Origin: Trichinella spiralis
Taxonomy: Eukaryota; Nematoda; Enoplea; Trichinellida; Trichinellidae
DNA length: 64,000 nucleotides
Reading direction: 5' to 3'
Assembly: GCA_000181795.3 (NCBI GenBank)
Contig: CM012955.1
Location: forward strand, 14,510,763 to 14,574,762
The position numbers were made by a program, and so were the translations under genes. The notes beneath the pieces are model-generated. The model was not told the DNA's origin and did no database searches. It saw nothing but the letters and a program-made list of their open reading frames with translations. The first letter of the stretch is position 1; each line of letters starts with the position of its first letter. Below, in pieces: positions 1 through 11,430 of this stretch.

Positions 1-577
1 ATTAGAGTGTAGGCGGATACATTCAGTGATTTATGTGAATATCCCATTAACAATAAAACAGAATAAAAACCAAATTAAGTGTGCATTGCAAGTAATAAGG
101 ATGGAGTAAGCGTTTCACAGTAAACACACAACGGCAAAAGTAGCAACGAGCTAAAAAAAAATTTGCAACCGCAGTCATATCAATCATCAGCTTGTGAAGT
201 CAATTAGATCAGAAAATTTAGCTGAAATAAGCATCGACAATTGAAAGCATGTGAAAAATAGCATGAATATCAACATTGCTCTTCACCAAAGAAATACAGT
301 GCAAATACCAACAAAATATGGTGAAAGTAGGCATAAAAATATGTAAAAAATGGAAAAAGTCATATATCATTTTCTCTTTGCTGTCGTAAATGCTGATACG
401 TGATCAGGACTCATTTTCTTGTATTTTCTCAAAATTTATTGTTAGAAAAAATTTGAGGTTCAGTGGTGTCTGAAACCGTATTTTACAAATGATAGCTCTG
501 AAGAAAAAGGTCTTGGCTCCTTGGAAACCATATCATGAGCAAACAGCGCGCTTTACTCAGCGACTTTTTCTTTTCAT

Positions 578-653
578 ACCAGGGACTCGAACCCCGATAT
601 AACAACTCGGCACAACCAATGGCAAGTGATACGATTAGGCCACGTTCACTGCC
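578..653 (-). other. tRNA-like segment (SINE-like), repeat copy 1
   Basis: Read on the minus strand this stretch has an A-box-like TGGCCTAATCG followed by a canonical B box GGTTCGAGTCC with a five-pair T-arm stem. The overall size is tRNA-like at about 76 nt. The acceptor stem does not pair and the anticodon arm collides with the T arm, so it is not a working tRNA gene. It looks like a tRNA-derived internal pol III promoter carried by the repeat. Equivalent segments lie at about 1680-1755 and 2782-2858. Confidence 0.6.
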
Positions 654-1679
654 CAACTGAAATGAAATATAAATTGTATTTAAAGGAGAAGCAATGCATA
701 AATTATACTTCTAAAATATTTAAAGTATTTGTTGATAATTTTTAATTTTTTAAAAACAAATAATATATGAATTTCAAAGTGAATGAATTGAAATGTTAAA
801 CAAATTTTTATTATTAAAATGAAGAAATATGTTGAGAAATGAATTTTTTCAACTGCAATGATGATTTATTTTATTTATAAAATATGGTTGAACATTTTCT
901 GTCACAACAATATTTTATAATATAATATAATATATATATATATATTCCCATAATATTAAAACAGAAAAAATGTAGTTGGAATTTTTCATCTTGAACTTTG
1001 AATGGCTGGCAATGTGCGATTGTTTATTAAAAAAATGCAACTAGCTTAAATTTGTTTGATTTTTAAAAAGGCACCGATCAATAAGACTGAAAAGATAAAT
1101 AGTATTAGAGTGTAAGCGGATACATTCAGTGATTTATGTGAATATCCCATTAACAATAAAACAGAATAAAAACCAAATTAAGTGTGCATTGCAAGTAATA
1201 AAGATGGAGTAAGCGTTTCACAGTAAACACACAACGGCAAAAGTAGCAACGAGCTAAAAAAAATTTGCAACCGCAGTCATATCAATCATCAGCTTGTGAA
1301 GTCAATTAGATCAGAAAATTTAGCTGAAATAAGCATCGACAATTGAAAGCATGTGAAAAATAGCATGAATATCAACATTGCTCTTCACCAAAGAAATACA
1401 GTGCAAATACCAACAAAATATGGTGAAAGTAGGCATAAAAATATGTAAAAAATGGAAAAAGTCATATATCATTTTCTCTTTGCTGTCGTAAATGCTGATA
1501 CGTGATCAGGACTCATTTTGTTGTATTTTCTCAAAATGTATTGTTAGAAAAAATTTGAGATTCAGTGGTGTCTGAAACCGTATTTTACAAATGATAGCTC
1601 TGAAGAAAAAGGTCTTGGCTGCTTGGAGACCATATCATGGGCAAGCAATGCGCTTTACTCAGCGACTTTTTCTTTTCAT

Positions 1680-1755
1680 ACCAGGGACTCGAACCCCGAT
1701 ATAACAACTCGGCACAACCAATGGCAAGTGATACGATTAGGCCACGTTCACTGCC
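1680..1755 (-). other. tRNA-like segment, repeat copy 2
   Basis: Same A-box/B-box arrangement as the segment at 578-653, here with an identical B box. It is a relic of a tRNA-derived promoter inside the second tandem copy. Confidence 0.55.
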
Positions 1756-2781
1756 CAACTGAAATGAAATATAAATTGTATTTAAAGGAGAAGCAATGCA
1801 TAAATTATACTTCTAAAATATTTAAAATATTTGTTGATAATTTTTAATTTTTTAAAAACAAATTATATATGAATTTCAAAGTGAATGAATTGAAATGTTA
1901 AACAAATTTTTATTATTAAAATGAAGAAATATGTTGAGAAATGAATTTTTTCAACTGCAATGATGATTTATTTTATTTATAAAATATGGTTGAACATTTT
2001 CTGTCACAACAATATTTTATAATATAATATAATATATATATATATATTCCCATAATATTAAAACAGAAAAAATGTAGTTGGAATTTTTCATCTTGAACTT
2101 TGAATGGCTGGCAATGTGCGATTGTTTATTAAAAAAATGCAACTAGCTTAAATTTGTTTGATTTTTAAAAAGGCACCGATCAATAAGACTGAAAAGATAA
2201 ATAGTATTAGAGTGTAAGCGGATACATTCAGTGATTTATGTGAATATCCCATTAACAATAAAACAGAATAAAAACCAAATTAAGTGTGCATTGCAAGTAA
2301 TAAGGATGGAGTAAGCGTTTCACAGTAAACACACAACGGCAAAAGTAGCAACGAGCTAAAAAAAAATTTGCAACCGCAGTCATATCAATCATCAGCTTGT
2401 GAAGTCAATTAGATCAGAAAATTTAGCTGAAATAAGCATCGACAATTGAAAGCATGTGAAAAATAGCATGAATATCAACATTGCTCTTCACCAAAGAAAT
2501 ACAGTGCAAATACCAACAAAATATGGTGAAAGTAGGCATAAAAATATGTAAAAAATGGAAAAAGTCATATATCATTTTCTCTTTGCTGTCGTAAATGCTG
2601 ATACGTGATCAGGACTCATTTTCTTGTATTTTCTCAAAATTTATTGTTAGAAAAAATTTGAGGTTCAGTGGTGTCTGAAACCGTATTTTACAAATGATAG
2701 CTCTGAAGAAAAAGGTCTTGGCTCCTTGGAAACCATATCATGAGCAAACAGCGCGCTTTACTCAGCGACTTTTTCTTTTCA

Positions 2782-2858
2782 TACCAGGGACTCGAACCCC
2801 GATATAACAACTCGGCACAACCAATGGCAAGTGATACGATTAGGCCACGTTCACTGCC
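2782..2858 (-). other. tRNA-like segment, repeat copy 3
   Basis: Third occurrence of the tRNA-like segment, with one substitution just outside the A box (CCCTACTG instead of CCCAACTG on the plus strand). The A and B boxes are intact but there is no cloverleaf. Confidence 0.55.
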
Positions 2859-3089
2859 CTACTGAAATGAAATATAAATTGTATTTAAAGGAGAAGCAAT
2901 GCATAAATTATACTTCTAAAATACTTGAAATATTTGTTGATAATTTTTAATTTTTTAAAAACAAATAATAGATGAATTTCAAAGTTAATGAATTAAAATG
3001 TTAAAAAAATATTTTTATAATTAAAATGAAGAAATATATTGAAAAATTTTTCAACGGCAGTAATGATTCACTTTACTTATATTTTTTGC

Positions 3090-3650
3090 ATTTTAATAAC
3101 ATTTTTGAAGCAGGAGCTTTACAAATTAAAGCCTTTTTTCTCTGAATTTTTAGACTGATTGCAGTTCAGAGATAAGAAGTGGTAAGAAAGCTATTTTCGT
3201 GCAATATGCCAGTCTTTTAATTCTATAAATTTCAAATGCTTAAACTGGCAACTCGAACAAATTTCTCAAAAAATCGTTGATTGCGGGTTATTGAAAATTT
3301 ACATACCTTTAATTGGCACAGAATAGCTTGCTATGATCACATAATTATTTTACAATACGTCACAGTTTTTGACAAGCATGGAATAAGTTCCTCTGTACTT
3401 ACTGGTGGATTCCTCTGCAGATTCGAACAAATACTATGCATGAGTTCAATAATTTGACATCACTTGTGAATTTATTTATTTTCCTAGCATTCGTAATGAC
3501 GTTTCACCCTGGGCGATTAAATATTATACTAATTATGCAAATTTCCATTGCATCGTTGTTACTCAGTGAAAGTGCAATCAAATAGCCACACATGTGATAC
3601 GAATCAGAGCGTTATCAATGAAAAACATGGCAATTTGGATCGTTCGAAGG
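3090..3650. repeat. diverged direct repeat, copy A
   Basis: This stretch matches 4860-5440 over most of its length with substitutions and small indels. Shared blocks include GCTATTTTCGTGCAATAT, GGGTTATTGAAAATTTACAT, TTTCACCCTGGG and AAATAGCCACACAT in the same order and spacing. The similarity may continue more weakly to about 3950 against about 5960. No open frame is shared. It is an old duplicated non-coding segment or a degraded mobile element. Confidence 0.75.
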
Positions 3651-3898
3651 GCATTGGACATTAAAGAGCCCAGTGATTGCAAACCATAAGTGAAACACTA
3701 ACTGCATCATGCATTTATTCATTTATTGGATTATGTGATTTGGAAACAATTTTTTTTAAGTAAACGTTTGTTGAAAAATCTTATCTCATAACTGATATTA
3801 AACAATGAAATTAAATCACAGCATTCTATTTCTTTTCAAACAATGCATTCAGCAATGAAAAGCAATTTCACGCTGTCGGTGGATAATTTTCGGCAGTA

Positions 3899-3921
3899 AT
3901 AATAATAATAATAATAATAAA
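3899..3921. repeat. (TAA)n microsatellite
   Basis: Uninterrupted TAA/AAT trinucleotide run of seven to eight units in non-coding DNA. Confidence 0.9.
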
Positions 3922-4001
3922 TTATAGAACAATAATTTAACTATGAGTGCAAGGTGATAGTTAGAATAACACAAATCAGTTGTGTTATAAAAAGAAACGG
4001 T

Positions 4002-4255
4002 CTAAACTCTTCGAGAAGCAGAATTCGAACGAGATCGCGATCGCGAACGCGATCGATGACGTGAATTTGATTGTGAACGAGAACGTCGGCTTCTGCTCTT
4101 CCTTCCCTTCAATTTTATCCGCCTACTGGCATCCCGATGTGAGACCCTGGCTTTCTTGCTTGTTGATTTTTTCCTTGAGCTAAAGCACATGCAAAATTAA
4201 TTTTACATACACCATTTCTATTATTTGTAATTTCCTACCCACTGGCTGCTTCAGA
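4002..4255 (-). pseudogene. RS-domain reading frame, C-terminal end or pseudogene of an SR-type splicing factor
   Basis: The minus-strand frame ending at 4002 encodes about 60 residues dominated by RS/SR dipeptides (for example RSRRSRSQSNSRHRSRSRS), the hallmark of SR splicing factors. An acceptor (TGCTTTAG) just inside 4183 and a donor (GTAGGA) near 4238 would join it in frame to an upstream piece reading SEAASG. Further upstream near 4300 a frame reads RQEGHFGKLAG. This resembles the CCHC zinc knuckle that precedes the RS tail in SRSF7/RSZ proteins, but with all three cysteines lost. I find no RRM upstream. It may be the tail of a decayed SR gene. An alternative is a fortuitous low-complexity frame. 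Confidence 0.4.
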
Positions 4256-4859
4256 AGCTGATGATCTAACCGTTGATTTATTCCATATTCGAAGTTTACC
4301 TGCCAATTTCCCAAAATGTCCCTCCTGCCTTGAATACATGTAAAATGAGGCACAGTGAGCGTAATTCGTATGATTTGTAACTTAGTGCCAACTTAGAGCC
4401 AATTCATTCCACACCTACTGAGCAGTTTGGTTTGAAATTCTATAAAACACAATCTTTTACCAATACAAACCTATATCATTTAAAAAACAGTTCAAATTTA
4501 AAAGAAGAAAATTTTCACCGACTTTCACAAAAATTTAAAAAAAAAGAACTTTTTCAGAACCAAGTTTATAGCCCATGAAAGTTTGCAATTTTGAAGAAAC
4601 ATATTTTTCTCCAAAAATTGTAACACTTGATTTATTTCGATGAAGAATTATTCTCTAACTACTGTGAATTCATTCGCAAAGATGTTGATTGCGTACTTCT
4701 GGAGATATACCAAAAACAGTAAAAATTAAAATAGTATTTTAACGAAGTCGAAATAAAAAGGAATTAAAAATAAAAGTTAAATAAATTTGTGATTAATTTT
4801 TACAACAAAACTATCAAAGCTTCTGCCCAAAAAATAAGAATTGTTCCTGATTTTCATTT

Positions 4860-5440
4860 AAACAACATAACTTGCAAAATTGTAAACTTTTGTTCACTGA
4901 ATATTCTTGACATCCTACAATCCAGAGATAAGAATTATCCAAAATTATCGCATTAGATAGCTATTTTCGTGCAATATTCCAGTATTTTTATTCTATCAAT
5001 TTAAAATGCTGAAACCTGCAAATTTATCAAATTTATCAAAAAATTATCTATTTCGGGTTATTGAAAATTTACATATCTATAAATGGCACACAATTGCTTG
5101 CAATATTTATAAAATTATTTTGCAATATGCCGTAGTTTCTGAGAAGCATGGAACAAGTTTCACCATACAAACTGTTTGATGTCTCTAAGGATTCGAACAA
5201 ATACCATGCATTAGCCCAATATTTTGACATGAATTGTGAATTTATATAATTACATAGCATTTGCAATAAATTTTCACCCTGGGGAACTGTATATTGTACT
5301 GATCATGCAAATCACCATTACATCATTGTTATTTAGCGAAAGTGAATTCAAATAGCCACACATTTGCTATGAATGAGAAGTTTAGTAAATGAAAAAGATG
5401 GTGATGGGCAACGCATTCCATGAAATGTTTACATTTTAGC
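4860..5440. repeat. diverged direct repeat, copy B
   Basis: Partner of 3090-3650 in direct orientation, roughly 1.77 kb downstream. Blocks such as CGGGTTATTGAAAATTTACAT and GATTCGAACAAATAC are kept. The 1.2 kb between the two copies contains the RS-dipeptide frame. Confidence 0.75.
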
Positions 5441-5449
5441 AAAAAATTT

Positions 5450-8280
5450 GTGTGAATCTTGTCACAAACAATCGCAGGCAATATTCAATACTTTTAGTGT
5501 ACGTCATAGCAGAATAAGGAAACAAATTTATTAATTCTAAATATGAAGCGGCAAAAACAAAATGAAAGTTTCAGCATCTTTAATTCTCAAATTGAAAAGC
5601 AAATGTATTATATTATCAGCTAACTCTCATTACGTAAAATTGAACGATCGATCTTGCATTCATTAAGAGTTCCCCTCTTCTTGGGAATTAGAATATATAT
5701 TATTATTTCAGGGTAAATTGATGATATTTAGTATTAAATTCCTCAAAATGGAGGAAGCCTAAAAAAGTAAAATTCCCAATAAACGATGCTAAATGGCATG
5801 ATCTTTCATGAGGTATTTTCTTTCAGATACAGCATTCAGTATGGCAAGAGAACAACCAATAACCAAAAAAGTGATGATGTGAAATATAAACCAAAATTAA
5901 AGTAGGTTTTGCTAAATAGATACTGCCAGTGGATAATATACTGTGTAATTACAATGGCTAAAATGGCTAAGTGACAAAAAGTGTAAAATAAAAAATTTCC
6001 TGTGTAACATTCATCTTTTCTTTATTTTAATGGCCCCATATTCCACAAGTATAGTGTTGTTTTTCATATGACTCTGCAAAGCAATTTAATTTATTAATGG
6101 GAAACGATAAATATTAAAAAATATATAACTTTCTGAAAAATGTAAAAAGCTCTTCATTCCCATAAATAACAAAGGATGTAGACCACGACATTTCTGAATT
6201 TTCAAAAGAAACGTTTTCCCTACAAAATGACTAGAATCGCTCAGAAACTACTTGAAGACAATTACAGATTGATTTTCATTCTTCTTTACAACCAGGTTAT
6301 ATAGATTTGGTTGCAATTTACATGTCAGGCATTGCACTATTAAGCAGTTTGCATGTGCATGTCGCGTCTAACGCACACAGGAATAGCGTTAAACAACCTG
6401 ATCTCTCAGGATTCAACCACCATGCCACTTTTCTTGAAAGATAATATAGATATGGTATACCAGAATCAACAAACTTTTCATACATCAAAATAAACTTTAT
6501 TTTATCAATTTAATTATTTTTTATTACTGATTTCCAAAACCATTAACTTAGAAAAAATGTATACAATCAGATATACCAAAAATAGATGATAAGTTCTTGC
6601 ATTCCACACCAGAAAGGAAAATCATCTTCGTGCACGGTACGTAATAATTCGACTAGCTAATAAAGTGTTTTCCCACTCTATTCACGCTTTCCACGTCATG
6701 CTGAGGCGTGCAAATTAATATATGGAGTTCTCAGAAACGGATAACGTTACCATGTCCAACTAATTAAAGCGTAAAATTCTAAAATGCAAGAAGTTAAATG
6801 GGCAGGCTGCCCCACACTCATCTGCCAGGCCAGGTTGAACACTGCTTCCATAAGTTAATAAAAGTTTGGAATAAAAGAAATAAGATGAGATTAAACTTTC
6901 ATTAGAAAGTAAAAGAAATCAGCTATAGTTAATTTATACACTTCTAATTGCTCATTCCTCTGAATAATCATTTACAAAAAATGAAAGTGATCAGAAATAG
7001 CAAAAATAGCTCATGCGTTCAGGCATTTTGCACCAGTGGAACAATGAATCTTCTGCAGTAGTACAACAAAAGGAGGCAAGAGCTCATCTTTCTCAGTACA
7101 GTTATAAATGAGGCACAATGTGTAATATAAGAGTTCACTATTCTATTTCAATTTCATCACAGTAATCATAAGAATACATTATAAGAAAAGAAATGCATCT
7201 TTTATTTTATCTGAAGACAACAGAAATTTCGTTTCATTATTAATTTCTCAGATGCTGTACCACTGATCTGTGCGTTGACCAATGAGTCATGAATATGAAA
7301 GTAATGTGAGTAATTATGAGGATTTTCAAGTACAAATTATAACGTATTATTGCACGAAATTAGTTTTGGTTGTAATTTCTTGTACATTTAAGTTTTCACT
7401 GATGAAATCATTTTTTTAATTAATTTACTTTAACATATGAGAACTTATTTATTCTTCATAATTCGAAGCAGTGGTAAAATATTATAAATGAATAAAAACT
7501 TTTCGATGTTGTTGCATTGCCTAATTTTAATACTTAAGAAATCATTCTTATCAAATAGCGCTTCAGAAAGATAAATTTTTGAAAAGTGAAATAGTTTTTT
7601 ATTGTATAAGCTAGTTATTTTTCAAATGTTTAATTTTAAATAACTCCTGTAATTTAAATAATTAAAATGTTTATTAAGGTATCTTTTAGCAGTAATTTGC
7701 AAAAGCATAAACTAAATGTTTACTGATTATCATTTGCAAAATAAAGAAAAGTAGAAATTCATGGCATCTAATGCTGAACAGTTGATCATCAAATACATTA
7801 CTAAACATTTGTCTTGTTTTACACCTAAAATAGTCAAGTTATAAGATTGCCTGCTAAATAACAGACCATGAAAACTAGCCAATCAGAAAAATTGGCGCAG
7901 AGCCAAAATGCAATACTTACTGTAAATTCTAACAAGCAGGCATGCAAAGCCTTAAACGCACATAGTGAAACATGAGAGTGAAATGAGCAATTTTTTTATT
8001 TCATGCATTCTTATATCTAATTCAAATTTACTATAATCAGATTTAATATTAGAAAACCATAAATAATATGAAGAATGATTTTTTATAATAAGAATACCTT
8101 AAAACATTTAAATGATTACAGTGTGCGTTACAGTAAGCATTAACATGTATTTAGCTAATTATTGGTAATCATCAGTAGTGCATTTACTGTACTTAAGAAA
8201 CTTAACGCTGATTTGATTATTTAGTGGTCTAAAAGTTGCATATAATTGTCACATCCATCACTGTTCTTCTTTCTTTTATA
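5450..8280. other. intergenic, nothing recognised
   Basis: AT-rich DNA of about 2.8 kb with only short frames that lack splice support or family resemblance. I see no RNA gene or clear repeat, apart from a possible weak continuation of the direct repeat to about 5960. Confidence 0.5.
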
Positions 8281-8284
8281 GAAA

Positions 8285-11200
8285 ATGGATTCAAAACAAG
8301 TTGCATTTACTTTAGAAGACAATGAATGTTTTTACCTTGCATTCAGCAAGACATCAAATTCTAGAGGTATGGTTTTATGAAAATTTTTTACAGCCACACA
8401 ATATATTTTACATTTATATTCACAAGATGCTTGAAAATGCTTTATGTTTAAACCTTTTTATTACATAATCAATATCGTTGATGAATGCTTTGCTTCTGAG
8501 ACTTCCAGAATATCATAGCAGAATGTAAAGTTAATAAACATAATTGTATCATATATGATTTTAAGAATTTCATTTTTTAGTTGAGGAAAACAATAAAAAA
8601 TTTTCATTCTTTACTTTTTATTATCTCCCTCATTATATACAACCAAAATTAATAATTATGCTCAATGTTGATTCAAATTTTTGCTTGTTGTTTGATAAGG
8701 CAACTTAATTTTTTCCTGCTGTTTCTTTATCCATAAACAATAGATCGTTAAACGTTTGGGAGTAGTTATCACTCCTTGGTAGATATATCCATGGTTGCTT
8801 CTTTTTGCATTTCAGCTTGTGAAATGAATCTCACATTAGTACTCATTGTAACGTAGCTGCCGTCACTATTTTAAGCACATCAATTTCTTGCGGTGTTTGT
8901 ACTTATGGCATAATGTGTCGTTCTTGCTGCTGGCTTTTTTTAATGTTTTGCATTGATCTACATTGTTGGGACACATTGCTGATTGACTTGATAAAAGCAT
9001 TATTCTTAACCATCCTTATATTCCTATTGTAGTGATATTATTTTTGATTTGTGTGCGTGTATTGGTAGTTTTGTCATATTCACTGTTGTTTAAGTTGCTG
9101 GTCAATAAATAGCAGAAAACGTTATACTGTTGTATGAGAACTCATCACTGCAATGAAGTTTACCTGAATTTACAACATATTTATGTACATTCAACATGAT
9201 TTTCCAGTTTCAACTCTTCACATATGCTACAGGATATGAGCACTCTCATGATTATTTAGCTAGTTTTCATTACATCTGATTTCACATTCTTAGCTTTCAT
9301 ATTATTTCTTCCATGTTACCTTGGTGTGCATTATTATATTAGTGGATGATGTCCATACATCTTAGGATATTAATATTTAATAAATACTAATAATGTGAAC
9401 TGAATGATAAGTAACTCATTTAAAACAAATCTTTCATTAAATATGCTTTTCACTCTGCAATATTAGAGAAACTGATAATTTACAGCATACAAGTTATTGT
9501 GCATTTCAGCTCAAAAAGATCCACGAAAAAACACAGTCTGTTTCAGACTGCGGCATGAAGAACGTAAAGATGTAAAGATAAACGTGATTAACATCAATGT
9601 GAAGCGTAAGTATTGGTTCACAAGCTAATATTTTTGACATTTCACTTTTAACAGTCCCCGTGGAGCTTGTTTTATCAGTTAATCAACGCCTCTCAAACGT
9701 GACTTTCAGTCGTATGGACGGTATTTGAAAATTAAAAACTGTATGGTTGAATATTAATTATATCGTTTTTTAGGGCGTAAAGAAAAAATTGTTGATCTTA
9801 TGAACGCCCCTTATTTTGCAAAACAAAAAGCATTAGAGAATGCTGACATCCAAAACAGGAATTCAGAAACAATATGCGAGAATTTGAATTTGCTCCTTCA
9901 GGAATCCCGTGAGTTGTGTATTAACAAATGCGATTTGTTTATATAAATATGTATACATTCCTGTTCATGAATTTGCTTTTAAAGTGATAATGCATGCAGA
10001 AATCAATACTGTATCTCTAAATGTATTTTTTAAGAGCAGGTCTTTAGCAGTGAATGCTAAAATAACATTAATATTACAATGCAGTTATATTTATGAGCAG
10101 TTAATTCTATTCTAACAGACGTCATGTCGAATAATTTCCATAATTTGTTACTTTTTATAGTTGCAAAGATGCCGACGTTTGTCAAAAATGGATTTTATTT
10201 GAGAGAGAAAACTTATTTAGAACCATTATTGTATGTCACATCAGAAAAAGAGGTATTTTATCATCATTGTTCTATAAAGAATTCTGTTTAACGTACACAA
10301 AAGTGCTTTTCAGATTACACCATTTCATAACATTGAAGGTGGCACTGAATCAGTAAATGAATCTGAAGATTATACAGCTCTTGATGTTGATTTCAGTAAG
10401 TGTTGTTTCTTTCTGGGTTAAGTAATAAATTTGACACATGAATGAAGCAATGATCCCTTTATTAATGAAATGAAAGATAATCCAGTATGCGTTATGAACT
10501 TCATTCTCATTGAACTTTCATAAATTAAAATGCATCTTATTTTTATTTTGCTTTTGTTTGAAATAGGGTTTGTAAATATTAATTGAAGCCAAGATTGAAT
10601 TCAAAACTTTGTGCTTATACGTTGCTTGCAGGTTGAATCTAAATGAAACTTTCATTTAAGATTTTGATTCAAATTTCGACATTACGGAATATATCACGAA
10701 ACAGTTTTCCCTTTGCTTCGGCTATGATATTAGTACATCAGCAAAGGATGGTATATATTTTGGAAAGCTGTGCATTGGGAATAACTTTTCAGCAGAATGC
10801 AAAAGTGTAGCCTATCAGCATTGTAGGAGTAGTTGCGGTACAGCGGCACTTCATAATTTAAAACAATGGTTGCCAAATTTACGGTGGTACAAATGCCGAT
10901 TACCCAACAGGAGACGTAAAACAAGGTTGCTAAATCAATTTAGCAAAAATTATAATGGCGCCCAAAAGAAAGGTATTTGTAAATTGATCTACAAAAAGAA
11001 TAAAAATGTGTATAGTTTGGAAAACATTTTGAAAATGCACGAAGTCAACTTTACTAAGACGGTAATTACACTCTTATTGTTATTGTTTAAACATATTACC
11101 TATTATAAACGTTACTTAATTTTTAACTACATTCTTCTGATCATGAAAAAGAAACTACTAATATCTTGTAAATGTTCTGCGTATATTGTATATTTAAAAA

Positions 11201-11430
11201 CCTGATGATATTTTCAGGTTTCGAAAGGTGATTTAGAAGTGCATATTGGCCGCTATAAAGTGGAGAGGAATGGTTTCATATTGATTGCTGAAGCTGTGCA
11301 GAGAACCCAGCGTGATGCCCTGGAGCTGTCTGCATTTACAGCTATAGAATTTTTGTGTTATTCTAATATATTTCAAGATATATCCAATGTAATCAGAACT
11401 TCTTTGTTTAAAGCAGATCCATCAGTATGA
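8285..11430 (+). CDS. orphan seven-exon gene, 366 aa, family unknown
   Basis: Coding exons are 8285-8366, 9510-9605, 9774-9908, 10161-10252, 10314-10395, 10661-11061 and 11218-11430. Every junction is GT...AG (acceptor AAG at 10660) and the summed length of 1101 nt is one open frame, so the model is well supported although I do not recognise the protein. The start is the first ATG after an acceptor-like TTTTATAG, so a leader or upstream non-coding exon is possible. The product is soluble and rich in Lys/Arg. A basic stretch around residues 235-275 (LPNRRRKTRLLNQFSKNY) suggests nucleic-acid or nuclear association, and residues 120-160 are acidic. I see no signal peptide or membrane segment. 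It could be a fast-evolving member of a known family. Function is not inferred. Confidence 0.75.

Larger units (their letters stand above)
1..3080. repeat. 1.1-kb tandem repeat, about 2.8 copies
   Basis: Three head-to-tail copies begin at 1, 1104 and 2206 (periods 1103 and 1102 bp). Copies 1 and 2 are full length. Copy 3 matches closely to about 2920, then diverges and ends near 3080. The copies differ by only scattered substitutions elsewhere. Each contains a short (TA)n tract, a long AT-rich part and a tRNA-like segment. The array starts at the window edge, so it probably extends outside. Short frames inside it, such as 1623-1847, are not conserved between copies, so I see no coding role. 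Confidence 0.95.

Noticed and set aside
578-653. Functional tRNA gene in the tandem repeat
   Set aside because: A and B boxes are present, but the acceptor stem does not pair and the anticodon arm overlaps the T arm, so no cloverleaf forms.
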